Shown piece by piece: positions 36,836 through 45,227 of a stretch of 64,000 nucleotides of DNA. The notes beneath the pieces were generated by a model that saw nothing but the letters and a program-made list of their open reading frames with translations, was not told the origin of the DNA and did no database searches. Location: the NCBI GenBank assembly GCA_012519705.1, contig JAAYPR010000012.1:1-64000 (forward strand), given 5' to 3'. The stretch comes from Campylobacteraceae bacterium (GTDB taxonomy: Bacteria; Campylobacterota; Campylobacteria; Campylobacterales; Campylobacteraceae). The translations under genes and the position numbers were made by a program. Positions within the stretch are counted from its first letter, which is position 1. Every line of letters begins with the position of its first letter.

Positions 36836-37408
36836 ATGCAAAGACCAGCACCATTAAATGAAGAGATAAAGCTAGATCCTGAAAAAATGATAGTCTCTAA
36901 AACTGATACCGATGGGTATATAACTTATGTAAATGAGTATTTTGAAGAGATTTGTGGATATTCTAAGGATGAGCTTTTGGGTTCTTCTCATAATATAATT
37001 CGCCACCCAGATATGCCAAGAATTATTTTTAAGCTTATGTGGCAAAATATCAAAGAACAAAAAGATTTTAAAGTTTTGATAAAAAATTTGGCTAAAGATG
37101 GAAGATACTACTGGGTTTTAACTAAATTTGAAACCCTTATTGATCCAATAACGCAAAAGATTATTTCACATACTGCATACAGAAAAGCCCCAACAAGATA
37201 TCAAATAGGAGTAATAGAACCTCTCTATGAAAAAATGATAGAAATTGAAAAATACGGAGGCGTAGCAGCTAGTGAAAAGTTTCTAGATGAGTTTTTAAGA
37301 GAAAATGGCATGAGTTATGAGGAGTTTATAAAGAGCACTGCCACCCATGAGAAAAAAGGTTTTATGGATAAAACAAAAGGGTTTTTAAAAGGTATAATCA
37401 AAAAATAG
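36836..37408 (+). CDS. Aer/CetB-like PAS domain protein
   Basis: The 190-residue protein has one PAS domain (about 18-120) of the aerotaxis-receptor type. Its hallmarks are ITYVNEYFEEICGY, NIIRHPDMPR and KDGRYYWVLTKFE, close to the FAD-binding PAS of Aer and C. jejuni CetB. There is no HAMP, membrane or methyl-accepting domain, so it must signal through a partner. The C-terminus (KGFMDKTKGFLKGIIKK) looks like an amphipathic helix that could dock on a membrane. No chemotaxis gene is nearby. AAGGAGGG precedes the ATG. Confidence 0.85.
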   Translation: MQRPAPLNEEIKLDPEKMIVSKTDTDGYITYVNEYFEEICGYSKDELLGSSHNIIRHPDMPRIIFKLMWQNIKEQKDFKVLIKNLAKDGRYYWVLTKFETLIDPITQKIISHTAYRKAPTRYQIGVIEPLYEKMIEIEKYGGVAASEKFLDEFLRENGMSYEEFIKSTATHEKKGFMDKTKGFLKGIIKK

Positions 37409-37410
37409 AA

Positions 37411-37438
37411 GTTCAAGAGCTAAATTTAGCTCTTGAAC
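37411..37438. terminator. Perfect 28-base palindrome between the PAS gene and lon
   Basis: GTTCAAGAGCTAAA is followed at once by its reverse complement. It lies between two convergent genes and could end both transcripts. A T-rich stretch follows only on the minus (lon) side, so it is clearest as the lon terminator. Confidence 0.65.
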
Positions 37439-37446
37439 CCAAGCTA

Positions 37447-39813
37447 TCAAACTAACGCCTCTTTTAAGACATCATCTATCGTATCGACAGCTACGATTTC
37501 AACTACCTCTTTTACTTCGTCAGGAATTTCATCTAAATCTTGCTCAAAGTTTTTTCTAGGAATCAGAGCTTTTTTAATCCCAGCTTTGTGAGCGGCGATG
37601 AGTTTTTCTTTTAAACCACCTATTGGAAGCACTTTTCCGCTTAGAGTTAACTCCCCAGTCATCGCTATATCAGCTTTTACTTTTCTATCTGTTAAGATGG
37701 AAGCTATCGCTGTTGCCATAGTAATGCCAGCACTTGGGCCATCTTTTGGCGTTGCGCCTTCTGGAACGTGGATATGAAGGTTGAACTTATTATAAATTTG
37801 AGTTTCATCGTCTTTTAAAATTTCAAGATACTTTTTAGGAGCAACTAGTTTTTTCTCATCTATTAGCACTTTTACAACGCTAAATGCGATACTAGCTGAC
37901 TCTTTCATCACATCTCCAAGCCTTCCGGTTATCTGCAAAAGCCCTTTTCCTCTTATTTTAATAGCTTCTATTTTTAGCACGTCTCCGCCAACTGCTGTCC
38001 ATGCTAGTCCGTTTACCAAGCCGATTTGGTCTTTTTTATCCACCAAATCTATCTCAAAAACCTTTTTATCTATAAACTCATCAAGATTTTTGTTATTTAC
38101 TGAAATTTTTTCATATTTGTCACTGGTTAGAATTTTAACCGCTACTTTTCTTAAAATATCAGCTATTTTACGCCTTAAATTTCTAACCCCACTCTCCCTT
38201 GTATAGTCGCTTATTAGGAGCTTTAGAGCCGCATCTGTGATGTTTACATCGCTTAGTTTAAGTCCGTGTTTTTTAAGCTCTTGTGGTATTAGATACTTTT
38301 TAGCTATTTGGAGTTTCTCTTGTGGTGTGTAAGAACTTAAAAATATAAACTCCATTCTATCTCTAAGCGGAGCAGGGATATTTCCAACATCATTTGCCGT
38401 TGCTATAAAGATAACCTTACTTAAGTCGATGTTGAAATTTAAATAGTAATCCCTAAAGCTATCGTTTTGCTCGGGGTCTAGAATTTCTAAAAGCACAGCT
38501 GTTGGGTCGCCTCTAAAGTTTCTTGAAACTTTATCTATCTCATCAAGAACTACAACAGGGTTCATCTGTCCTGCGTCTATCAGGCTTTGAACTATCCTGC
38601 CTGGCATCGCTCCAACATAAGTTCTTCTATGACCTCTTAGCTCATTTACATCTTCAAGCCCGCCAAGAGCTATCCTTACAAGCTCTCTTTTTAAAGCCGA
38701 GGCGATAGAGTTTGCAAGACTTGTTTTACCCACACCGGGAGGACCTGCAAAGCATAAAATCACGCCATTATCAACTTTATCAGCTATGCCACGAAGTTCT
38801 AAAAGCTCTCTAAGAGCAAAGTACTCTACTATCCTATCTTTTGGTTTATCTAAAGCGTAGTGGTCTTTGTCAAGCTGTTTTTTAACTAAGTCAATGGATG
38901 TTTTTTTCTTAGAACTTTTCTCAAAAGGAATTTCTAGCACCCAGTCTAAGTAGCTCTGGCTCATCGAAGCATCAGCTGAGTCAGGGTGAAGTCTTGCAAA
39001 TTTATCGATTTGTTTTTTAACTTCTTTATAAGCATCTTCGTTCATAAAAGGTTTTTTAGCATCAAGCTTTTTTCTATACTCGGCGATTTCTTCTTCTCTA
39101 TCGCTGTCAGTGCCTAGTTCTTTTTGAATTTGCTTTAGCTGCTCTTTTAAAAAATACTCTTTATTATGCTGCTCTATCTTAGAGTGAACTCTTGTTTTTA
39201 TCTCTTTTTCAAGCTTGTTTGCTTCTATCTCTTTGTTTATATACTCTATGATTTCAAAAAGCTTATCTTCTAAGTTATCATTTATAAAAAACTCATAAGC
39301 TACTTCTTTACTAAGTCTTAAAGAGCTTAAAATAAGATCTGAAACCCTTTCTATATCGGTGCTATCTTCTATGGTTTTTAGAAGATCAGGCGGGAAGTAG
39401 TGAGTCATAGAACCAAGAGTTTTTATCTTTTGTTTTAATACTTTTAGCAAAGGTTCTATTTTATCACTGCTATAGTTAACGCTTTCTATAAGTTCAACTT
39501 CTGCTATGAAAGGCTTGCTTGAGCCTTTTTTTATGATTTTACCTTTATGAACCCCTTGAAATAGAATTTTTACTCTTCCATCAGGAAGTGGGACTTTACG
39601 CATGATGTTGCCTATAACACCAGCTTCAAATATCTCCCTATCATCACTACTATTTACTACCATTATCATACTTTCATTTTTGATAGCATACTCAAGGGTT
39701 GTGATATTTACATCATCGTTTAGAAAAATCGGCGTTATCATAAATGGGTATAAAAACAGCCCATTTTCAACGATAATTGGTAGTTCTTTTGGAAAACTAT
39801 TTATTTCTCTCAA
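37447..39813 (-). CDS. lon: ATP-dependent protease Lon
   Basis: Lon degrades misfolded and regulatory proteins in the cytoplasm. The 788-residue protein has an N-terminal substrate domain (1-200) and a helical coiled region. The AAA+ module has Walker [15 protein letters not shown] near 358 and DEIDKV. The protease domain has catalytic serine in [11 protein letters not shown] (near 693) and lysine in [14 protein letters not shown] (near 735). bamD lies just upstream on the same strand, as in other epsilonproteobacteria. Confidence 0.97.
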   Translation of the reverse strand: MREINSFPKELPIIVENGLFLYPFMITPIFLNDDVNITTLEYAIKNESMIMVVNSSDDREIFEAGVIGNIMRKVPLPDGRVKILFQGVHKGKIIKKGSSKPFIAEVELIESVNYSSDKIEPLLKVLKQKIKTLGSMTHYFPPDLLKTIEDSTDIERVSDLILSSLRLSKEVAYEFFINDNLEDKLFEIIEYINKEIEANKLEKEIKTRVHSKIEQHNKEYFLKEQLKQIQKELGTDSDREEEIAEYRKKLDAKKPFMNEDAYKEVKKQIDKFARLHPDSADASMSQSYLDWVLEIPFEKSSKKKTSIDLVKKQLDKDHYALDKPKDRIVEYFALRELLELRGIADKVDNGVILCFAGPPGVGKTSLANSIASALKRELVRIALGGLEDVNELRGHRRTYVGAMPGRIVQSLIDAGQMNPVVVLDEIDKVSRNFRGDPTAVLLEILDPEQNDSFRDYYLNFNIDLSKVIFIATANDVGNIPAPLRDRMEFIFLSSYTPQEKLQIAKKYLIPQELKKHGLKLSDVNITDAALKLLISDYTRESGVRNLRRKIADILRKVAVKILTSDKYEKISVNNKNLDEFIDKKVFEIDLVDKKDQIGLVNGLAWTAVGGDVLKIEAIKIRGKGLLQITGRLGDVMKESASIAFSVVKVLIDEKKLVAPKKYLEILKDDETQIYNKFNLHIHVPEGATPKDGPSAGITMATAIASILTDRKVKADIAMTGELTLSGKVLPIGGLKEKLIAAHKAGIKKALIPRKNFEQDLDEIPDEVKEVVEIVAVDTIDDVLKEALV

Positions 39814-39854
39814 ATTTCTTTCTCCTAATTATTTTGTTCTCCTTTTTGTCTCTT

Positions 39855-40505
39855 TTACTCAAAAAATGCTCTATACCAAGGAAGATCAGGTTTTATTAAA
39901 TTTGCATCTTTTAAGTCTGATTGTTTTAGTCTTTCTTCATAAATTTTAGCTGAAACATCTCTGCCTGTTTGAGTATATAGGTTCATAATGTTTTCATCTA
40001 GATGATAAACAGCAAGCTTAAACTTTATAAGCATAGTCTCTAAAAGTGGTCTATACTTTGTGTTTGGATACTGAGATAAAAATGTGTTGATTTTGTTTAT
40101 ACTATCATACATTAAATTTTGGTTTCTGTTTGGTTGTAAAAATGAGTCGTAGTTTGCTTTTATTTGTAAAAACTGAGCATACTCTATCTTTTCTCTAGTT
40201 CCAAATCTTCTTATATACTCATCTAAAAGTTCGTTTGCTCTAGTGTAACTATTATCATCCATATGTGCCATAGCAAGTATCATAAGAGTTGGCTCAAGCA
40301 TAGGTGAAGAGATGTGTTCACTTGAGAACTGGTTGTAGTGTTTGTCAGCTTCGTCTAAATCATTTACTCTTATGTCGTCCATTATCTGGTTATACCATGC
40401 ATGTGGAGGTAGGTTGTAAAGCCCTTCGCTTTTACTTCCGCACCCTGTTAAAAACAAAATAGCCAGTGAAAAGGTTATGAATTTAATGCTAGTTTTCATC
40501 TGCAA
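39855..40505 (-). CDS. bamD: Outer membrane assembly lipoprotein BamD
   Basis: BamD is an essential partner of BamA in inserting outer membrane proteins. The 216-residue protein has a lipoprotein signal with lipobox LTGC and then TPR-like helical repeats. Examples are LDEADKHYNQFSSEH and YTRANELLDEYIRRFG, with QYPNTKYRPLLETM later. The gene is first in the bamD-lon unit. In C. jejuni and H. pylori fliW lies beside bamD, as I recall; it is absent here. Confidence 0.88.
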   Translation of the reverse strand: MQMKTSIKFITFSLAILFLTGCGSKSEGLYNLPPHAWYNQIMDDIRVNDLDEADKHYNQFSSEHISSPMLEPTLMILAMAHMDDNSYTRANELLDEYIRRFGTREKIEYAQFLQIKANYDSFLQPNRNQNLMYDSINKINTFLSQYPNTKYRPLLETMLIKFKLAVYHLDENIMNLYTQTGRDVSAKIYEERLKQSDLKDANLIKPDLPWYRAFFE

Positions 40506-40606
40506 ATTCCTTGAAATTTAAATTTAGGCTAAATTCTACAATTTTACTCTTTATAAATGGTTAAAATATGTTAAAATAAAGAAAAATTGTAACTAAAAGG
40601 AAAGTT

Positions 40607-41341
40607 ATGCAAATTCACATCCTTGGAAACGGGGCGATGGCTACGGCTTTAGCTCTTGGGCTTAGAGATAAATTTGAGATTATAATAGTTGGTAGAAGCG
40701 AAGCGAATTTAGCTAAATTCAAAGAGCTAGGCATAAAAACTGAAATTTATGGAAGTTCTTATGATATAGAAAACAAAAATATCATTTTAGCTTTCAAGCC
40801 TTATGCTTTAAAAGAGATGAGTGGGGTTTTAGAAGGCAAGGCGAGTTTATGCATTAGCGTTTTAGCTATGACAAAACTAGGAGATTTAGACGTAATAGAT
40901 GCTAAAGTTAAAGCCGCTACTATGCCAAATATCGCAGCTGAGTTTAAAGCATCCATAACGCCATATTTTACAAATGATGATGATACTATTATAAGGGAAA
41001 TTCTTGACACCTTTGGAAATTCAGAAAGAGTTTTTAGCGATGATGAGTTAAGAGTTGCTGGGGTTATGTCAGGATGTGTGCCAGCATACTTGGCCTTAGT
41101 TGCTGAAGCACTTTCAAACGCAGGTGTAAAAGAGGGGTTAAAAGCTGATATTTCACTAAATTTAGCAAGGGGAGTTTTCGCAAGTGCTACGAAGCTTCTA
41201 GAACATTCTCACCCAGCTTTAATAAAAGAGAGAATTTGTTCACCTAAAGGAACGACTATAGAAGGCGTTGTAGAGCTTGAAAGACAGGGCGTTAGAGGTG
41301 CTTTTATAGAGGCGTTTCATAAAAGTTCTAATAAATTTTAA
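40607..41341 (+). CDS. proC: Pyrroline-5-carboxylate reductase ProC
   Basis: ProC performs the last step of proline synthesis with NAD(P)H. The 244-residue protein begins with the Rossmann motif ILGNGAMATALALG. The C-terminal domain has the family signature SGCVPAYLALVAEALSNAGV and the segment SPKGTTIEGV. It is slightly shorter than typical. AAAGGAAAG precedes the ATG. It is divergent from bamD across about 100 bases and followed by the pseudopilin genes. Confidence 0.93.
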   Translation: MQIHILGNGAMATALALGLRDKFEIIIVGRSEANLAKFKELGIKTEIYGSSYDIENKNIILAFKPYALKEMSGVLEGKASLCISVLAMTKLGDLDVIDAKVKAATMPNIAAEFKASITPYFTNDDDTIIREILDTFGNSERVFSDDELRVAGVMSGCVPAYLALVAEALSNAGVKEGLKADISLNLARGVFASATKLLEHSHPALIKERICSPKGTTIEGVVELERQGVRGAFIEAFHKSSNKF

Positions 41342-41371
41342 ACATACATCTTAAAATTTATAAAAAAATGG

Positions 41372-41377
41372 TATAAT
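41372..41377 (+). promoter_or_regulatory. -10 box for the pseudopilin operon
   Basis: TATAAT in ATGGTATAATTAAC lies 70 bases before the first pseudopilin ATG and after the proC stop. The three pseudopilin-type genes may therefore have their own transcript, perhaps with proC read-through. Confidence 0.5.
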
Positions 41378-41446
41378 TAACTAATTTAGCTAGCTATTTA
41401 AAATGTTAAATAGTAGGTAAAAATACGATTTATTAAGGCAAATTTT

Positions 41447-42304
41447 ATGAAGAAAGGTTTTTCTTTAATAGAGCTTGTTTTAACTATAGTGGTAGTTTCT
41501 ATCGCTATCATGGCACTTCCAACTATAGTTATGCAAACACAGCGTTCAAATGAAATGGCTCTAAAGCAAGAGCTTACTTTACAGGCAAAGTCTATGATAG
41601 GTAGGGTTTTAAGCACTTCTTGGGACAGTTCACATATGGAAACTAAGTATGATAACAATCCATATTGTCCAGCGGTCGGAGATGGCGGTGCAGATGAGGA
41701 GGTCGTTGCAGGCAATGATAAGCAACAAGCAGTAAATCAAGCAGTTGCAAATTACTACGATGCAACCACACATGATTGCGAAGTGAACCCTAAAACCCCC
41801 ATTTACGATGTAGCAAATAGTGTTGTCGGTATAAACAGACCAGGAAGCGATTTGCAGTCTAGAGATGGAAATAATAGCAACTATTACAATATAAACATGA
41901 GAGAAAAAAGCTATAAAAAATCAGATGGTTCAGAAGGTAGATTTACTCCTGATGCCAGTAAATCTTATGGTTTAAATCCTGATAAAAATGATATGGATGA
42001 CTATGCTGGTGCAAGTGGGAATTTTTATATGACCGTAAATCCAGTGCAGGGGGATTTCTTATCAAATATGAGATTTATAACAACTGTAGGATATATTGCG
42101 GATAATAACTTGCCTTTAGATGATGGCGATGTTATGGCTAACTACCCTCACTTAGATGTATCTACAAATATCAAAAAAATAAGCGTTACAGTTACGGATA
42201 GTGATAGTGAAGCTACTATGGGCGATAACCAAGTAGAGCTAGTTTACTATGCTCCAAACATCGGCGATGGGGAAATCGCAACGAGAGGCTGGGCAGCACC
42301 ATGA
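41447..42304 (+). CDS. Type IV (pseudo)pilin-like protein, class with GFSLIE start (CtsT-like?)
   Basis: The 285-residue protein has the prepilin leader MKKGFSLIELVLTIVVVSIA: a short basic leader, a cleavage site after glycine, the +5 glutamate and a hydrophobic helix. The rest is a large polar domain with aspartate/asparagine-rich stretches and two or more cysteines. In C. jejuni a transformation pseudopilin (CtsT) follows proC, so by position this may be its counterpart; the sequence alone does not prove it. It overlaps the next gene by 4 bases. Confidence 0.75.
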   Translation: MKKGFSLIELVLTIVVVSIAIMALPTIVMQTQRSNEMALKQELTLQAKSMIGRVLSTSWDSSHMETKYDNNPYCPAVGDGGADEEVVAGNDKQQAVNQAVANYYDATTHDCEVNPKTPIYDVANSVVGINRPGSDLQSRDGNNSNYYNINMREKSYKKSDGSEGRFTPDASKSYGLNPDKNDMDDYAGASGNFYMTVNPVQGDFLSNMRFITTVGYIADNNLPLDDGDVMANYPHLDVSTNIKKISVTVTDSDSEATMGDNQVELVYYAPNIGDGEIATRGWAAP

Positions 42305-43251
42305 AAAAGGCATTTACACTCATAGAGCTAATCTCCGTAATCGTTATACTTGGCATTATATCTACAATAGGTGCTGATATGTATATAAACATATACACTA
42401 ATTACGCAAGAACTAAAGTTATAAATGAGTTGGAGACCAAAACAGAAGTTATACTCGAGCAAATTTCAGCAAGACTTAGCGATAGAGTAAGGCAGGCAAC
42501 TATTGGTAGGGTTTGCACACCAGCAGTTCCTCCAGCTTTTTGTACACTGACAAATGACATTGCCCATGTTAGCGATGGAGTTAACCTTACGCAAAATCAT
42601 AACGTTTTAGAATGGATAGGTGAGAGTACGGATAGCAAGTATTTGCCAAATAAAAACAGTTTTGCGGCTAGTATTGGTTGGAGTGGGTATGTAGATTTGT
42701 TTAAGTCAGATATCAACCAAGGCTTATTTACTCCAGGTAGTCATTTAACGGAAGTTGATGACATAATTGGAGCAAACAATATAGCCATAATTTTCCAAGG
42801 GGTAAGACACTATCAAAACTTTGAAGCAGGTTTTGGTTTTGATTCATCCGATGCAAATGATAACTTTAAGGTAATGAATGTAACTATAGGTGGTGATGAT
42901 GAAAGGATAACAGCAGGAAATATAGGCTATGGTCCAAATGCCATAAATAAAGATATTTCAGAGAGATATCAGCTAGCACACTCAGCCTATGCTATAGTTC
43001 CAGAGACTGAAATAGATCCGCTTGACCCCACAAGAACTGTAACAAATCTCTATCTTCATTATGATTATAAGCCGTGGATAGGTGAAACATATAGAACATA
43101 TCCTCAAAGAAGGAGTTTGTTAGCTAGCAATATCTATCTTTTCAGATTTAGAGGGATTGATAGCACGATTGACTTAAAGTTGTGTTTAAAAGATGACTCA
43201 GGGCTTTTGGATAGGGATTTTATCGTTTGTAAAACCAAGGCGGTATTCTAA
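42301..43251 (+). CDS. Type IV (pseudo)pilin-like protein, PilW-like
   Basis: The 316-residue protein begins MKKAFTLIELISVIVILGII, a prepilin leader cleaved after alanine (rather than glycine) with glutamate at +5. The large C-terminal domain contains several cysteines (GRVCTPAVPPAFCTL near residue 76, and CLKDDSG and VCKTK at the end). Size and gene order between a PilV-like and a PilX-like gene suggest a minor pseudopilin of PilW type. The start overlaps the previous stop in ATGA. Confidence 0.7.
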   Translation: MKKAFTLIELISVIVILGIISTIGADMYINIYTNYARTKVINELETKTEVILEQISARLSDRVRQATIGRVCTPAVPPAFCTLTNDIAHVSDGVNLTQNHNVLEWIGESTDSKYLPNKNSFAASIGWSGYVDLFKSDINQGLFTPGSHLTEVDDIIGANNIAIIFQGVRHYQNFEAGFGFDSSDANDNFKVMNVTIGGDDERITAGNIGYGPNAINKDISERYQLAHSAYAIVPETEIDPLDPTRTVTNLYLHYDYKPWIGETYRTYPQRRSLLASNIYLFRFRGIDSTIDLKLCLKDDSGLLDRDFIVCKTKAVF

Positions 43252-43772
43252 TGAAAGCTAGATTTTTAAAATTTAACAAAAACAAAACTATGAAAAGTGG
43301 CTTTAGTTTGATAATGGGTATATTTTTTATAGTTATTGTAGCAACTCTAGGTTTGATGTCTTTAAAATTTGCAACCCAGTCAGCTAGGCAGTCAGTTGAT
43401 GTATATTTAAGAGAACAAGCTGAACTTTACGCTATGAGTGCAACAGAGCTTACCATTTTGGCTATGCAAAATAAAGACTATATAAATGAAAATGAGTGTT
43501 TGACTCATGTACATTACTCTTTCGGTACAGATGATGAAGGTAATAATCCTACTTTTTTAGCTACTGTAAATATTTTATATTTAGACAGTGCACTACCTGA
43601 TACTGTTTGTGGAGATGCCAGCAAAATAGACACTCCATCTGGGTATAGTGCTACAGACCCTACTGGAAATAAGTATGACAACGTTGCTATATTAGACGTA
43701 GTAGTAACTAGTAATCCAGATTTAGTAACTGAACCGATAAGATTTCACAGAAGAACGGTTCAAAGACCTTAA
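43251..43772 (+). CDS. PilX-like minor pseudopilin or pilus-assembly protein
   Basis: The 173-residue protein has a basic start and then a hydrophobic helix in KSGFSLIMGIFFIVIVATLG. It lacks the +5 glutamate of classical prepilins, as in PilX-type proteins. The following segment, ATQSARQSVDVYLREQAELY, fits PilX_N. The polar domain has two cysteines. Its ATG overlaps the previous stop (TAATG); a second ATG 39 bases later is also possible. Confidence 0.65.
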   Translation: MKARFLKFNKNKTMKSGFSLIMGIFFIVIVATLGLMSLKFATQSARQSVDVYLREQAELYAMSATELTILAMQNKDYINENECLTHVHYSFGTDDEGNNPTFLATVNILYLDSALPDTVCGDASKIDTPSGYSATDPTGNKYDNVAILDVVVTSNPDLVTEPIRFHRRTVQRP

Positions 43773-43827
43773 ATTTAAGCTTAAATTTGCTAGAATACAG
43801 GTTTTATTATTTTTTAAGGAGAAATTT

Positions 43828-44361
43828 ATGAACACAAGTATTGTAGGAAAACAGTTTGAACTAACTGAACCTATAAAAGAGTATATAGAAAGAGCATTTG
43901 AAAGCTTTGATAAGTATAATTTAAATATCGTAAGCATCAGATGTGTTATTTCAGCAGATGAAAAAAAGGGTAAAAAAGGCTTTGTAGTTGATCTATCTAT
44001 CAACCTACCTAAGAAAAACACTATCGTTATTTCAGGTAAAGATAAAGACCTTTATGCAGCGATTGACAGCATAAACGACAGAGCATCAAAAGTTTTAAGA
44101 AGAGAGAGTGATAAGTGGAAAACTCATAAAAATAAAGACGATATAAAAGAGGAAATTTTAGATGTACTTCACGATATAGATGAGTCTATAGATGAAGATG
44201 AAATAGTTCCAGTTGAGCTTGAGACATTTAAGCCAATGGAAGTGGATGAGGCGTTAAAAGCTCTTAAAGATAGCCAAGATCAATTCTTAGTATTTAATGA
44301 TATGGATGCTAAGATGAGAATTCTTTACAAAAGAAAAGATGGCAAATTCGGACTATTTTAA
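43828..44361 (+). CDS. hpf: Ribosome hibernation promoting factor, long form
   Basis: HPF binds idle ribosomes and forms inactive dimers. The 177-residue protein has the N-terminal RaiA domain (NTSIVGKQFELTEPIKEYIE; DLYAAIDSINDRASKVLRR) and a linker. The C-terminal dimerising domain holds DEALKALKDSQDQFLVFND and KRKDGKFGLF. This makes it the long type. AAGGAG precedes the ATG. It lies between the pseudopilin operon and a large repeat field. Confidence 0.95.
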   Translation: MNTSIVGKQFELTEPIKEYIERAFESFDKYNLNIVSIRCVISADEKKGKKGFVVDLSINLPKKNTIVISGKDKDLYAAIDSINDRASKVLRRESDKWKTHKNKDDIKEEILDVLHDIDESIDEDEIVPVELETFKPMEVDEALKALKDSQDQFLVFNDMDAKMRILYKRKDGKFGLF

Positions 44362-44386
44362 TAGTTAATTTGTTATTGTTGGGTTT

Positions 44387-44982
44387 CGTCATTGCGAGGA
44401 GTGTAACGACGAAACAATCCACGTCGTCGTCATTGCGAGACTTGCACAGCAAGTCGTGGCAATCCAGTTCTTTAAATTTATACTGTTTCCGTCATTGCGA
44501 AGCCTTTAGGCTGAAGCAATCTCGACCTTGAATTTAAACAAATTCTAGAAGTTAAATTTGCTAAAATAGACTCTAGAATTTCAAAAACTGGATTACTTCG
44601 CTATCGCTCGTAATGACGACTACTAGCCATTGCGAAGGAGCTTATCGCTTTCTTTCGTCATTGCGAGATTTACAAAGTAAATCGTGGCAATCTAGTGTTG
44701 TGTTGCCAGTCATTACGAGGAACGTAGTGACGAAGCAATCTAAATCTTAGATTTAAACAAATTCTAGGAGTCAAATTTGTTAAAATCAACTCTAGAATTT
44801 CAAGAGCTGGATTACTTCGCTATCGCTCGTAATGACACTATCAGTCATTGCGAGCCAACTTGTTGGCGTGGCAATCTAGTTATTTGATTTAAGCGGTTTT
44901 CCGTTATTGCGAGAAACGTAACGACGAAACAATCCACGCCGTCGTCATTGCGAGACTTGCATAGCAAGTCGTGGCAATCCAG
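44387..44982. repeat. Dense cluster of about eleven palindromic repeat units
   Basis: Each unit has CGTCATTGCGAG at one end and (G)AAACAATCC or GTGGCAATC(C/T)AG at the other, often with a short inverted repeat inside such as ACTTGC-ACA-GCAAGT. Approximate units: 44387-44422, 44428-44466, 44490-44524, 44589-44617 (reverse), 44627-44650 (decayed), 44656-44694, 44708-44741, 44807-44836 (reverse), 44844-44879, 44902-44934 and 44943-44982. The stretch 44490-44617 is repeated at 44708-44836, so part of the cluster grew by tandem duplication. There is no open frame of note. Confidence 0.85.
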
Positions 44983-45003
44983 CCCACAAAAATACAAAAA
45001 GAC

Positions 45004-45027
45004 TTTAGGGCTAAATTCAGCCCTAAA
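45004..45027 (+). terminator. GC-containing hairpin before the tandem leader elements
   Basis: TTTAGGGCT and AGCCCTAAA form a 9-bp stem with a 6-base loop. Its 3' arm shares three bases with the next long stem, so the two may be alternative folds. It could end transcripts arriving from the repeat field or take part in attenuation. Confidence 0.5.
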
Positions 45028-45081
45028 TTTATAAAAGCCTTATTCGTAAGGTTTTTATAAATTTCTCATGTAAAAGTACAT
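45025..45081 (+). promoter_or_regulatory. Leader element copy A: long hairpin plus small hairpin
   Basis: The arms 45025-45042 and 45047-45064 pair along all 18 positions with a single G-U pair and enclose a TTCG loop. Three bases on, ATGTA-AAAG-TACAT (45068-45081) forms a second small hairpin. Copy B at 45154-45211 has the same two-part design, with compensatory differences. A possible start codon follows at 45100. Confidence 0.65.
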
Positions 45082-45099
45082 ATGAAAGAAATTTTAAAG

Positions 45100-45141
45100 A
45101 TGTTTAGTAGAGCTAAATTAAATTTATTTAGTTTGGCTTAA
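45100..45141 (+). other. Possible 13-residue leader ORF or decayed duplicate of the giant gene's start
   Basis: ATG at 45100 is 18 bases after copy A, nearly the distance between copy B and the real start. It reads MFSRAKLNLFSLA and stops. The giant protein starts MKKLNCFI, so KLNLFS against KLNCFI suggests duplication of leader plus gene start. The ribosome-binding site is weak. Confidence 0.35.
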
Positions 45142-45153
45142 GTTATTAGTTCC

Positions 45154-45211
45154 AAATTTGTAAAAATCCTATTTGTAAGTTTTTTACAAATTTTTCGATG
45201 CAAAAGTGCAT
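45154..45211 (+). promoter_or_regulatory. Leader element copy B: long hairpin plus small hairpin next to the ribosome-binding site
   Basis: The arms 45154-45171 and 45176-45193 pair at 16 of 18 positions. ATGCA-AAAG-TGCAT (45198-45211) forms the small hairpin. It ends 5 bases before the AAGGAG at 45217-45222 that serves the giant gene. Relative to copy A, an A-T pair became G-C in the long stem and a T-A pair became C-G in the small stem. Confidence 0.65.
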
Positions 45212-45227
45212 TAAAAAGGAGTACAAA

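Noticed and set aside
44387-44982. CRISPR array
   Set aside because: Units are palindromic, occur in both orientations, vary in length and are not separated by even-sized unique spacers. No cas genes are present.
45198-45227. Upstream ATG that would lengthen the giant protein by 10 residues
   Set aside because: It lies inside the small hairpin of leader copy B, has no ribosome-binding site, and places charged residues before a normal signal peptide. The ATG at 45228 has AAGGAG.
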